A stretch of DNA of 64,000 bases, from positions 310,001 through 374,000 of the forward strand of contig NZ_CP101806.1 in assembly GCF_024498215.1 (NCBI RefSeq). The letters run 5' to 3'. The translations under genes and the position numbers were made by a program. Below the pieces are notes generated by a model that made no database searches, had not been told where the DNA came from, and saw only the letters and a program-made list of their open reading frames with translations. This DNA comes from Mycoplasmopsis caviae. GTDB lineage: Bacteria; Bacillota_I; Bacilli_A; Mycoplasmatales; Metamycoplasmataceae. Shown in pieces: positions 54,270 to 64,000 of this stretch (positions are counted from its first letter, which is position 1; each line of letters begins with the position of its first letter).

Positions 54270-54539
54270 ATGAAACAATTTACAGCAACAATTATCGATC
54301 CTATTGGTCTTCATGCACGTCCAGCAAGTGTTGTTTCAACAATTGCTTCAAAATTTAAGAGTGATGTACAAATCACATTAGATAAAAATGGTAAAGTTGG
54401 AAATCTAAAATCAATAATGAATGTTATGTCATTAGGTGTTAAAAAAGGCGACACAATTACTATTAAAATTAATGGTGCAGATGAAGAAGAAGCATACAAC
54501 TCAATTTTTGATGCTTTCAAATCAAACGAAATTATTTAA
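54270..54539 (+). CDS. ptsH: Phosphocarrier protein HPr
   Basis: An 89-residue phosphocarrier of the sugar phosphotransferase system. The active histidine is in GLHARPASVV (His15) and the regulatory serine in SIMNVMSLG (Ser47). It passes phosphate from enzyme I to the EIIA domains. Length and both sites are standard. RBS AAGGAG. It has its own promoter and terminator. Confidence 0.97.
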   Translation: MKQFTATIIDPIGLHARPASVVSTIASKFKSDVQITLDKNGKVGNLKSIMNVMSLGVKKGDTITIKINGADEEEAYNSIFDAFKSNEII

Positions 54540-54548
54540 TTTTATATT

Positions 54549-54570
54549 AAACCGCGCCACGCGGTTTTTT
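54549..54570 (+). terminator. ptsH terminator
   Basis: GC-rich stem AAACCGCG / CGCGGTTT with a CCA loop, followed by Ts: one of the few GC-rich hairpins in the window. Confidence 0.88.
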
Positions 54571-54590
54571 ATGTAGAAGGAAGAATTTTT

Positions 54591-55550
54591 ATGAATTTTG
54601 CTAAATACTTTTTCAAAAAAATTCTACTTACACTATTAGGAGTATTAGTTACAATAACTATTAGTTATTTTGTAATAGTTATATTTATTAACAATCAAAA
54701 CGGTCAACCTATAATTAAAAATTACTTTAAATTCTTAATTTCAATATTTAATGGATTCGGTAAACCACTATTAGCAAATAACAGTGGTTTTAAATCATCA
54801 TTATCACTGTTTTTTCACTATTATAAATTTAGCTTACTTTTTGTAGGCATTTCTTTTGTATTCAGCTTTTTTATAGGTGTTTTAGTTGGAATATGACTTG
54901 GTTATAAGAATAATAAATTTAGCGATTTAGCTATATCATTCATTGTATTTATTTTAGCAGCAGTACCCACTTTTATTTTCGCTCCAATAATGCTGATTAT
55001 TTCAGAGATTAATGATTTACCGGTTAATTTTGTTGAACCTTCAGCATTTGGCTTTGGCTTTACACTGCTTTCTTTAATGATTCCCATTTCCCTTCTCTCA
55101 TTAGGGATAATTGCTTTCTTTACCACTATAACAAAAAGCAATCTTGTTCAAATATTAAAAAAGGATTATGTCATTACACTAAAAGCAAATGGACTTAATA
55201 GTTGAAAAATTTTCCAAAAAGCAGTTATTAAAAACCTATTTATTTCAATAATCAACCAAATAGTACCTATTCTTGTTTTAGCAATTAGTTTTAGTTTAAT
55301 AATTGAATTAATTTTTCAAATTCCAGGGCAAAGCATTATTCTAATAAGTATGTTTGAACAAGGTGAAATAAATGTTATTATGGCACTTGTCTTCTTTAAA
55401 ACTTTGCTTTTATTTATCTTAGCTTTCATCTGTGAATTAATTTACGATATTTTACAAGTTGAAAATGGATACAACTTCTACTTTAATCTAAATATTAAGG
55501 ATAGAATTGCTAAGATTAAATTTAGAAAGGGGGTGCATTGTGTCAAATAA
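54591..55550 (+). CDS. oppB: Oligopeptide ABC transporter permease OppB-like
   Basis: A 319-residue permease. Six hydrophobic segments are visible (KKILLTLLGVLVTITISYFV, FSFFIGVLVGIWLG, IVFILAAVPTFIFAPIM and others), with the conserved cytosolic loop around KKDYVITLKANGLNSWKIF that contacts the ATPase. It belongs to the OppB/DppB family of peptide (or nickel) importers. It overlaps oppC by 11 bp. The ATPase genes oppD/oppF are not in this window. Confidence 0.88.
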
Positions 55551-56688
55551 ACATGAACACCACCATTCGCATAAAAAAGAAGGACAAAGCCATTTAGAAT
55601 TTGAAAGTAGTCTTTTTGTTAAAGCACACCACAAGCATTTTTTAGTTAATGTAACTAACAACAAGAGTGAATTCAAACAATACTTAGGACGCTTCTTTCG
55701 AAAAAAAATAAACATTTTTTTAGTTTCATTAATTGCAATATTACTAGTGTTTTTAACTCTAAGTGCTATCATTAGTCCATATTCACCGAAAAAAAGTATC
55801 ATTGATTCTCATTTAGCTTACAATTTGCCAAACTATATTGGTGCAAGTATTACTAAAAAGTTTTCAAGTGATGATAATTTCTATCAACTTATTTTAAATA
55901 TGCAGAAAAACAATCCTCATTTGCGAATTGTTGTTAATGAAACACCAAGTTTTGATTTGGTAAATTTAACATACAATCCATATCAACTTATCTATGCAAT
56001 TGAAGGAAAAAAATACATTTTACTTTTTGGTACAAATTCAAGTGGTATTGATCGTTTTAGTTTCTTTATTCACTCATTTGGAACAAGTATATTAATTACA
56101 TTTATTGCAACATTATTTCAACTTATTATAGGAACATTTTTAGGCTCAATAATTGCATATTATTCAAATAGAAGCAGTGCTAAATTTAGTTACTATTTAA
56201 TTGGAACAATTAACATAATTCCTTTTTTAATAATTGTTTTCTTATTTTTTAAAATAACTTCATATAACTTTTTTAATGCTCTTTTAATATTAAGTACAAT
56301 TGGTTCATTAAGTTTCTTTTATTCAAGTTATTCAATTGGACTCGAAATTAAAAATAAAGAATTTATTTTGGCATATAAGTCAAGCGGCGTAAGCAATTGA
56401 AGAATTATTTATCGTATTATATTTTGTCACTGTTTATGAAGAAATATAGCTCTTGTTTCAGATTCGCTTTCGCTTAATATGTTAGCTTTAGCTTCATTAG
56501 CATTCTTTAATATTTATAAGATAGATCAAAGTTTAAATATTGGAAATGTTTTTAAAGATCTTATTGATAATTTAAGAAACATTCAATATACAATATTTGT
56601 ATCAACAATTACAAGTTTATATGTAATTTTAGTTAAATTTTTAGGCATTAATTTATTTATTGCAAGTGTACCAAAATTAGATAAGTAA
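55540..56688 (+). CDS. oppC: Oligopeptide ABC transporter permease OppC-like, His-rich N-terminus
   Basis: A 382-residue permease. The start is taken as GTG at 55540 (ribosome site AAAGGGGG), giving VSNKHEHHHSHKKEGQ; an ATG-type start further upstream would lie in oppB. The first 45 residues are rich in histidine, an unusual cytosolic extension. A typical OppC membrane segment (INIFLVSLIAILLVFLTL), a long outside loop of about 90 residues and five further helices follow. The ATPase-contact loop lies near LAYKSSGVSNWRIIYRIIF. It forms the pore with OppB. Confidence 0.86.
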
Positions 56689-56695
56689 GGATATT

Positions 56696-59034
56696 ATGAG
56701 AAAAAAAATTAAAAATATAGCAAGTGCATTTTTAATTTCTACAACACTATTTAGTAGTGTTGTATCTATTTCATGCAATAATATTCGTCAGGTTAATTCA
56801 AAAGACAATTACATTAAAAAATTCAACAAACCTAACACTTATAAAGATAATTTTATACTTAGTAAAGTTAAAAGAATTGATAACGATTATGAAAGTTTGC
56901 TCACAGCACCGCTTATACGTTGAAAAAATGTTGGTAAGAGCAAGTATGATTATTTAAACAAGCATTTTTATAAAACAAGTGCAAGATTTTTAGAATTTTA
57001 TTTAGCCAAATCAATCACGCTAACTTTAAATGATGAGAGCAAAAAAACTTTTGATGATGATAATGTTAGTGATAAGGTTAATAGTAATCTTTCTTCAACT
57101 ACAAAAAATGATCAACTAGGTGCACAAAATGGTGTAGTACAAATTTATTCACAAGAGAATAACAATATAAATTCAACTGTATTCTTTGAAGCACTAAAAA
57201 AAGCAACAAAAGTTGAATTTGAACTCAAAGATAATATTTATTATTCAGACTATCAAGGCAAAAAAACAAAATATAAATTAGAAGCTCAGGATTTTGAAAC
57301 AAGTTTTAATTTAGAACAAAACAATGCTCATTTCAAAGATCTTTTAGATAATTATTCACTCAAAGATTTTAGTTTTTCTGATAATAAATTAACTTTTGAA
57401 TTAAATGATGAAACCAAATTAAAAGATAAGACTAAAAATATTGAGTTGTTCTTAACACAAGAAATAACTAATAATTTAATCTTTAATCCCACACCAACAG
57501 AACACTATAATTTAAATAAAAATAATTATGGCAAAAATTACCAAAACATCTGTTTTATAGGTTATTACATCTTAAATAAAAACAGTGTTGATGAGCAAAT
57601 TTTTATTAAAAATAACAATTCTGCACTTGATGTTTTTAATGAAAACACAAAGAAGAATATTCTTAACAAAATAACACTAAAATACAATCCAATTCCAAGT
57701 GATGAAGCAACTTTTAGATTACAAAGTTATAATGCATTTAAACAGAATCTTCTTTCTGAATCTAATTACGATTTATTTAACAAAGTTCAAAAAGATGAAA
57801 TTGACAATTATTCTAATCTCTTTGGTATAACTTTTACATTATTTAAACCAAGCAGTGACAATACAATAAAATATTTTTATAATTTAAATCCAAATGCTTC
57901 AAATATCAAAGAACTTAAATTCAATGAAGCATTTAGTAAACTATTTTACAACCAGAAGTTAGGTGAATTATTGGACAAAAACAATGCAAATAGAACATTT
58001 TATGCACCACATCAAATTGTTTTTAGAAATATATTGAATAATTCAATTAATCAACATTCATTTATTTTAAATTTTAGTCATAATACATATTGGAATTCAT
58101 TTTCATCTCAAAGTATGATATATGATAGCAAAGATAAAAATTCATTATCCGGAGATCAAAATGTAAACTATTTAGATGATATAAATCGAATTTATGACTA
58201 TGATTATGATGAAAGTAATAAAGAATTTAGAAATGGAATTATAGATTTTAAAGGCAAAAATGGTTTAATAAATAAATCAATAAGCAAAAATAAAATTTTA
58301 AATATTAATGAACAACTTAAGAGTTCAAATTATGATAAATACAAAGAAAAAATGAGCCAAATATTAGATGAATTTTATAATAAAAATCCAGAATATAAAA
58401 ATCAAAATATTAAATTTACTCTACCAATTTTTAGCGATAAAAGTACAAAAATTGAATCAATTTATGAAAGAATTGTTAAGTTATACAATGGACTAGACAG
58501 CAGGTTACAAATTGATTATGAATATGCTTCAAGAGATAGTTATGCTTATTTTTCATCATTTCAAGACTTTTTTTCAATAGATAATTCTTTTAGTAATTAT
58601 TTATTTAACTTAATTAGTTTAAAAAATAATTCACTTTTAACAAATTTTGCAATGTTTTCAAATGAAAAAATAGACTCAATTAATTATTCAACATATATTA
58701 AAAAATAATTTCATACATTGAAGATATTATAAATAAAACTGATTATTTTAAAAATTATCAAACATCAAGTTATTTGGATCTTGATACATTATTGAAGCAA
58801 ACAAATTTGAAACCAAATGAGTTTAAAGCAGAATTAAAAGCAAAAATTCAAAAATTAAATTTTGATATGCAATTTAAACTACTAAAATCATTAGATGCAT
58901 TTTTAGGTATTCGTGTTAGTGAAAACAACTTTTTATTTACAAATGAATACAAAAAATCAATTGTTCAATACTTTTATTCTAAACCACTAAATTTAGATGG
59001 TATTACATATTTTCAAGATATAAGTTTTAACTAA
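56696..59034 (+). pseudogene. oppA: OppA-like substrate-binding lipoprotein, frameshifted near the C-terminus
   Basis: A lipoprotein whose signal peptide ends at SVVSISC (Cys27). It follows oppC by 7 bp. The large, Asn- and Lys-rich body has the size of mycoplasma OppA proteins (>700 residues). The frame stops at 58706-58708 after 670 residues within an A6 run; one base away the frame is open for about 109 more residues and ends at 59034 (LDGITYFQDISFN). One extra A would fuse the two. So the gene is either recently shifted, poly-A phase variable or mis-sequenced. The same A6 exists in the duplicate at 63062-63542. The family assignment rests mainly on operon position and size. Confidence 0.75.
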
Positions 59035-59091
59035 TAGAACTATAAAACAGCCTTTTTAGTTAAAAACGAAGTGTTACTTAAAAGACACTTC
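58611..59091 (+). repeat. Left 481-bp target duplication of the large IS
   Basis: Bases 58611-59091 recur at 63062-63542 (offset 4451) with no difference that I can see. They cover the end of oppA, its hairpin and the left arm of its terminator. Confidence 0.93.
59025..59065. repeat. Hairpin of the CTATAAAACAG family after oppA
   Basis: Arms TTTTAACTAA (59025-59034) / TTAGTTAAAA (59056-59065), 10 bp perfect, with CTATAAAACAG (59040-59050) in the loop. The stop codon of oppA lies in the left arm. A copy is at 63476-63516 in the right duplication. Confidence 0.75.
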
Positions 59092-59113
59092 CGACTTTCG
59101 GAGTTATAAATTA

Positions 59114-59235
59114 AAAAAATTACCAATATGCCTATAAAATAGACATATCGGTAAAATTTTGCAATAAATTTTAATAACACTTTTTAGACTTTTAAATTAT
59201 TAATTATGTTTAATATTCTTGTATATAGTTCATCT
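59114..59235 (+). repeat. Left 122-bp target duplication of the nested IS
   Basis: Identical to 61157-61278. It holds the last codons and terminator of the outer transposase, duplicated by the inner insertion. Confidence 0.92.
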
Positions 59236-59346
59236 TGACTTTGACACTTTGGCCATTAAAACACATTGAAAATAAGGCTCATATACATAGTATATGAATT
59301 TTTTATTTTTTCTTGTAATTCTAGTAAAACATAGTATAATATAATT

Positions 59347-61089
59347 ATGTTTGTTAAAGTTATTAGAGTTAGAAATAAAGAATATGTTAATATTGTGAAA
59401 AGTTATTGAGATAAAGAAAGCAAATCTTGTAAACATAAGGTTGTCCAAAATTTGGGATTATTATCCAAATTAGAAGAAAACGATCCTAATTTTTTAGAAA
59501 ACCTGAGAAATGAATTTAAAAAGTATTCAAAAGATAAGGAAGAAAAGAAGTACTTTTAGGCAGAATGCTTGGGACATTTAAAGATGTTTTATCTGACGAT
59601 AGCATTGACGGTGAATATGATATTAGAGATGAAAACAAGATACACAATAAATATCAGAATGAATTAGAAGTTTTAAATTATGGCAATTTAATACTAAACA
59701 ATGTTTACCGAAAGTTAGACCTAGATAAATATTTTGAGAAATCAAAGAATATGAAGAGAATCAAATACGATTTGAACAATATTGTCCAAAATTTAGTCGC
59801 AATGAGATTTTTAAAACCTTGTTCAAAAAGTAAAACATTTAATATTTTTGATGAGTATACAATAAAGAATGATGACACCCTTAAATCAATCTACAGAAGC
59901 CTTGAAATTTTGTGTGATGAAAGGCTAGATATCATTGAACATATCAACAAAAAATTAGCCAAACTATTTGATAGAAACCTAAAAGAAACATTTTACGATG
60001 TTACAACTGTTTACTTTGAAAGTATAGAAAAAAACGATTTGTTAGATTACGGGTTTTCTAAGGATGCAAAAATTAATAATGTACAGGTTGTTCTTGGGAT
60101 GATGATTGATGCTTATGGAATTCCAATTGCCTACAAATTGTTTGCCGGAAATACAAGTGATTTTAAAACTTTTGTCCCTTTTATAAAGGAAGTTAAGGAA
60201 AAATTAGGTATTGAAAATATTACTGTTATTGCAGACAGAGGATTAAACTCTGGTCCTAATCTTTTAGAACTTAAAAAAGATGGTTTTGAGTTCATAATGT
60301 CTCACAAAATTAAAGGAAATAAGAACCTTGTTCCTGGCATTATAGACCTTGCTACATATGAGCAAGCGGTGATGGTTTTTATGTAAAAAAGCACCATTAA
60401 CTAAAAAATTAAGGATGAATTAGGACTTGATAATTCATTAGATGGAAATTTAATTTTAAGTTTTTCAGAAAAAGAAGAAAAAAGATCAAAGTGATAGAGA
60501 AAGACTGATTAAAAAAGCCAAAAGTTGTGTTGAAAAAAATGGCTCAAAAGCCATGAGTGAATTAAAAAAAGGCGGCAAAAAATATGTCAACTATTCTGTT
60601 GGAGAAATTTCATTAAATGAAGAAAAAATTATAGATGATGCAAGATGAGATGGATTTTACGGAATATATACAAGCAACAAAAATTTAAGCATTGAAACAG
60701 TAATAAGAACATATTCAAATTTATGAAAAATTGAAGAATCATTTAGGATTTTAAAAACAACTTTTGAAACTAGACCAGTTTATTTGTCAAAAGAAAAAAC
60801 AATTGAAGGACATTTTATGATTTGTTATTTAGCATTAGTTATTGAAAGATTCATAGAATTTTCATTAAGTTCATTGGCTAATAACAGTTTAACAACCGAC
60901 AGAATTGTTGATGCATTGAGAAAGGTAAAAATAGTACTTATTGAGAGTTTAGACAAGAAAGAAAAATACTTTTTAAGAGTTAGAGAACCAGAAGATTACA
61001 CAAATTTAAGAGAATCATTAGGTTATCAAATAATTCCTAAATGGGGAAAAGTCGATGAATTAGGCCCTGTTTTACTAGAATCTAAATAA
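59347..61089 (+). pseudogene. Transposase of the nested IS, frameshifted
   Basis: Begins MFVKVIRVRNKEYVNIVKSY and matches the transposase at 48866 throughout. The frame is lost near 59555 and again near 60375-60490, giving three segments. The DDE-type parts are visible: YDVTTVYFES, VIADRGLNSGPNLLELK and WKIEESFRILKTTFE, then IEGHFMICYLALVIER. Homopolymer-rich breakpoints allow both true decay and sequencing error. Confidence 0.88.
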
Positions 61090-61101
61090 TAGACTTTCCA
61101 T

Positions 61102-61128
61102 AAAAGCCTATTTTATAGGCTTTTTAAA
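61102..61128 (+). terminator. Terminator of the nested IS transposase
   Basis: AAAAGCCTA (61102-61110) / TAGGCTTTT (61116-61124) followed by T. Confidence 0.75.
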
Positions 61129-61156
61129 AAATTAATTTCTAAAGTGTCAAAGTCAG

Positions 61157-61278
61157 AAAAAATTACCAATATGCCTATAAAATAGACATATCGGTAAAAT
61201 TTTGCAATAAATTTTAATAACACTTTTTAGACTTTTAAATTATTAATTATGTTTAATATTCTTGTATATAGTTCATCT
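61157..61278 (+). repeat. Right 122-bp target duplication of the nested IS
   Basis: Copy of 59114-59235; here it still joins the outer transposase gene. Confidence 0.92.
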
Positions 61279-62907
61279 GTTGATGCCTCTATTTTCTCCC
61301 TACATAAGATTGTTTCATTTGCATACTTAATACATTCTTTTGCGTTATTTAAACATTCGATGATTTTTTGACATGACGCAGTCTCAATTAGTCCATACTG
61401 ATTAATGTTTTCTTGGTAAAGAAGTTTCTTAATAAATGTAGCAATAAATAGTGCTATATAAGACAACACAAAGTGTCCTCTAATGTGATTATCAGTGTAA
61501 ACATAAATAGGTCTTACTTTTAGAGTACTTTTTAGAATTCTAAAATTATCTTCAATTAAATATTGTTGTCTGTATGTTTCCACAATATTGTCTATTGGCA
61601 TATCAATTAATGTTGTTTCATAAACATACAAACCATCATATTTCTCATCTTCCAAAATTTTTTCATAATCAAGTTTGTAAATGTGTTCAACTTTATTATC
61701 TCTAATTTTATCTGCAATAATTTTTGTTCATTATTTGCATTATCTTCAATAGCGACCTTTTCGAAATATCTGTATTTTTTATATTTGTTATTTAATTCAT
61801 CTTCTGTTACAAAGTCTCGACCCTTTGCTTGTTTCTTGAAATTGTCAATTAATTTTTCTCTATCTTTTCTATCTTTTTTGCTCTTTTTCACTATAAGTAA
61901 TTACTCTTTTTCTTCATTTTTATTTCCGTTTTTGTCTAAATTATCAGATTGAAATTTGTATTCCTTATATCAAATCCCGTCATAAGTTTTTGTCATATCT
62001 TCCTTATTTATAGCAAAATCCTTAAATTCATTTGTTGATGATTTTAGTCTATATGACATAATAAAATTGATGTTATGGCTTTCAAGAAAAGACAAATTTT
62101 CTTTTGTTGACATACCCCTGTCTGCAACTATTGTTACATTAGATAAATCTTTAACTCTAGACAGGTCATTTATATATGGTTTAAGTGTTTTTGAATTAAT
62201 AGTATTGCCTGGAAAAAGGTTATAACTAAAAGGTACACCATAACTATCTGTTGCCATCGAAAACACCACTTGATCTTCATTTACCTTGTTTTCTTTTGAA
62301 TATCCATTCATTCTTAATCCATCTTTTTCGAAAGTTTCAAAGTATACTGTTGTTGAATCGTAGAACATTAGTTTTTCATTTCTTGTAATGAATTTACGAC
62401 AATTTTTATTTAGTGTTTTAATGATTGAATCTTTATTAGTACAAAGTACATCTAATAGACTATAAAAGGTATCAATTTTAGTGGTTACATCATTTGTATA
62501 TTCATCCTTGTTTTCAAATGAGTGCTTTATACTATAATTATCTCTTAACATTTTTGAGGCAACTTGATAGTTAAAAACAGCCTCTAAATTTTTGTGTTTA
62601 GAACCTGAAATAGCATCAAAAACTTCTAACTTTTTAGCAATGTGTAAATAACTTCTGAGCCTGTGTTTTGCTCAGTATTTTTAATATTTTTTAACTTATT
62701 TAGGAGAAAGGTTTTAATGTCATTTTTATCTTTGAATGTATTCTCTAAAAGTGCTCTTTTAAATATTTCTTTGTAGTCTTTTCTAATTTTTGAGAGTTCA
62801 TTTACATTGCCAAGGCTTACTATCCTATCAGCACCTTTGTTATATCCTTTAGGTCTTATAACATAGCAATATTTTTGTTTTCCATTAGAACAATCAGTTA
62901 TAACCAA
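61227..62907 (-). pseudogene. Transposase of the outer IS, frameshifted
   Basis: Minus-strand IS1634-family transposase, a different subtype from the two plus-strand ones. It starts near 62907 (no good ATG in frame; a TTG is used in the drawn frame). Open segments lie at about 62626-62907, 61970-62551, 61700-61900 and 61227-61655, separated by shifts and an in-frame TAA near 61905. DDE-like segments: FYDSTTVYFETF, TIVADRGMSTKENLSFL and YLIEDNFRILKSTLKVRP, then HIRGHFVLSYIALFIAT. At least three lesions. Confidence 0.85.
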
Positions 62908-63061
62908 ATCTTTTTCATAATAATATTATATCATAAATGCTATTAAATGATATTAAAAAATAAAAAATTTTTAAAAAAGTGCAAAAACACTTAAAAATTT
63001 GTATTTTTCACACTTTTTAGTAAAAATAGTACTTTTTAATGGTCCAACTCCGGAACTCAGG

Positions 63062-63485
63062 TAATTAGTTTAAAAAATAATTCACTTTTAACAAATTTTG
63101 CAATGTTTTCAAATGAAAAAATAGACTCAATTAATTATTCAACATATATTAAAAAATAATTTCATACATTGAAGATATTATAAATAAAACTGATTATTTT
63201 AAAAATTATCAAACATCAAGTTATTTGGATCTTGATACATTATTGAAGCAAACAAATTTGAAACCAAATGAGTTTAAAGCAGAATTAAAAGCAAAAATTC
63301 AAAAATTAAATTTTGATATGCAATTTAAACTACTAAAATCATTAGATGCATTTTTAGGTATTCGTGTTAGTGAAAACAACTTTTTATTTACAAATGAATA
63401 CAAAAAATCAATTGTTCAATACTTTTATTCTAAACCACTAAATTTAGATGGTATTACATATTTTCAAGATATAAGTTTTAACTAA
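63062..63485 (+). pseudogene. Duplicated 3' fragment of oppA
   Basis: The last part of oppA (including the A6 frameshift site) without promoter, start or signal peptide. An artefact of the target duplication; an in-frame ATG-less segment of 86 codons could be translated only by chance. Confidence 0.85.
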
Positions 63486-63542
63486 TAGAACTATAAAACA
63501 GCCTTTTTAGTTAAAAACGAAGTGTTACTTAAAAGACACTTC
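63062..63542 (+). repeat. Right 481-bp target duplication of the large IS
   Basis: Copy of 58611-59091; it joins the undisturbed sequence after oppA. Confidence 0.93.
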
Positions 63543-63550
63543 GTTTTAAT
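63514..63550. terminator. Original oppA terminator, intact only in the right copy
   Basis: Perfect 12-bp arms AAAACGAAGTGT (63514-63525) / ACACTTCGTTTT (63536-63547). At the left copy the IS replaces the sequence after 59091, so the second arm loses its last bases there. It can serve the convergent gene too. Confidence 0.8.
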
Positions 63551-63564
63551 TTGATATGATTTTT

Positions 63565-64000
63565 TTAGACTTTTAGTGATGCAAAGCAATCACTTAATTT
63601 AGTAATTTTTGATATTCTTTTAATAATAATTAGAGAAACAAAAACACTAAAAAATAAAACAATAATATTTATTGTTGTCCTAGCGACTATTATATATTCA
63701 ATATAACCTGACCTTAACATTATTAATATTAACTCGTTAAATATCAAAAGTATTAATGAATTTACTAAATTTAAGAGACTATTAAGTCTAAGAATTTTTT
63801 TAATTACATATAAATTTTGACTTCATGTTTTAATAAATAAGTACAAGATAAAAAATAACAAAATAAAGACAAACATCACACAATCAGATGCTAAATTTTC
63901 AATGTAAAAATTAGCTCTAATATTTAATATGTCGATAACATAATGAACAAGACCTAAAAAACACATAAGCATTATTGTTATATTAAGGCAAATTTGAACA
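63565..64000 (-). CDS. Partial multi-pass membrane protein (N-terminus outside window)
   Basis: The minus-strand frame is open from the window edge to the stop at 63565, 144 residues visible. Four hydrophobic segments can be seen (ITIMLMCFLGLVHYVI, CVMFVFILLFFILYLLI, SLILLIFNELILIML and INIIVLFFSVFVSLIIIK), with a short basic C-terminus ending ASLKV. No family recognised. One UGA-Trp codon near 63824. It converges with oppA on the terminator at 63514. Confidence 0.6.

Larger units (their letters stand above)
59236..61156 (+). mobile_element. Nested IS1634-family element, 1921 bp
   Basis: Perfect 15-bp inverted repeats TGACTTTGACACTTT (59237-59251) and AAAGTGTCAAAGTCA (61141-61155). One plus-strand transposase, frameshifted, ends at 61089, followed by a hairpin terminator. 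122-bp direct target repeats surround it. Confidence 0.9.
59092..63061 (-). mobile_element. Large IS1634-type element carrying a nested IS
   Basis: Terminal inverted repeats are about 16 bp and imperfect: CGACTTTCGGAGTT at the left, with the complement of AACTCCGGAACTCAGG at the right; they match those of the 310-bp element at 9131. The transposase is on the minus strand (61227-62907). A second IS (59236-61156) is inserted next to the 3' end of that transposase. Removing it and one 122-bp duplication gives an ancestor of about 1.93 kb, the size of IS1634 elements. The element is flanked by 481-bp direct repeats. The exact left edge may be off by one or two bases. Confidence 0.87.

Noticed and set aside
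55507-55539. A longer start of oppC inside oppB
   Set aside because: The GTG at 55540 has a strong ribosome site (AAAGGGGG); the upstream codons have none and deepen the overlap.

Overview
The window reads as a low-GC, wall-less mollicute chromosome of the Mycoplasma hominis group (Mycoplasmopsis; something like the bovis/agalactiae relatives is plausible, but the species cannot be fixed from this window). UGA is read as tryptophan throughout: pdhA, ileS, dnaB, fusA and rpsG are only full length with that code. Genes are short-spaced, there are many lipoproteins with mycoplasma-type lipoboxes, and transposases of the IS1634 type are present. I see no rRNA, tRNA or CRISPR array.

Layout. 1-3082: the end of a HExxH protein, a DUF402/Ntdp-like phosphatase and a convergent Fic-domain protein with a degenerate active site. 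3347-8659: pyruvate dehydrogenase operon pdhA-B-C-D, in which E2 has no lipoyl domain and E3 carries two nearly identical ones. 8735-12588: two lipoprotein genes. The first has had its promoter and signal peptide duplicated by a 310-bp non-autonomous IS; the second is switched out of frame by a (TTTG)5 tract. 12792-26870: housekeeping genes pip, lspA-ileS-pyrG, tex, a 6-phospho-beta-glucosidase, uvrC, a thioredoxin and an unknown membrane protein. 27029-29343: a fused nuclease-methyltransferase (Type IIG-like) out of frame because of an 11-unit dinucleotide tract. 29566-38509: a 5'-nucleotidase lipoprotein, nfo, a HAD phosphatase, then gdpP-rplI-dnaB-CBS protein. 38640-45312: rplJ-rplL with an L10-type leader, metK with a SAM-I-clan riboswitch and a hairpin that hides the ribosome site, a B3/4-domain protein, and the str operon rpsL-rpsG-fusA. 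45527-48671: a nucleotidyltransferase translationally coupled to an MFS transporter fused to a methyltransferase. 48759-50700: an IS with a decayed transposase. 50871-59091: rpsO, a two-gene ABC exporter (permease frameshifted), ptsH and oppB-oppC-oppA. 59092-63061: a decayed IS carrying a second IS nested inside it, flanked by a 481-bp target duplication. 63565-64000: the C-terminal part of a membrane protein.

Three themes stand out. First, two loci look phase variable (a surface lipoprotein and a restriction-modification enzyme), both OFF in this sequence. Second, four IS-type insertions each have long direct target repeats (34, 122, 396 and 481 bp), the known signature of IS1634; two of them duplicated parts of lipoprotein genes. 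Third, an exact 11-mer, CTATAAAACAG, recurs at nine independent places, usually as the loop of a hairpin, including one between divergent genes where no terminator is expected.

All coordinates come from reading the sequence by eye. Functions rest on motifs and remembered families, not on database searches.
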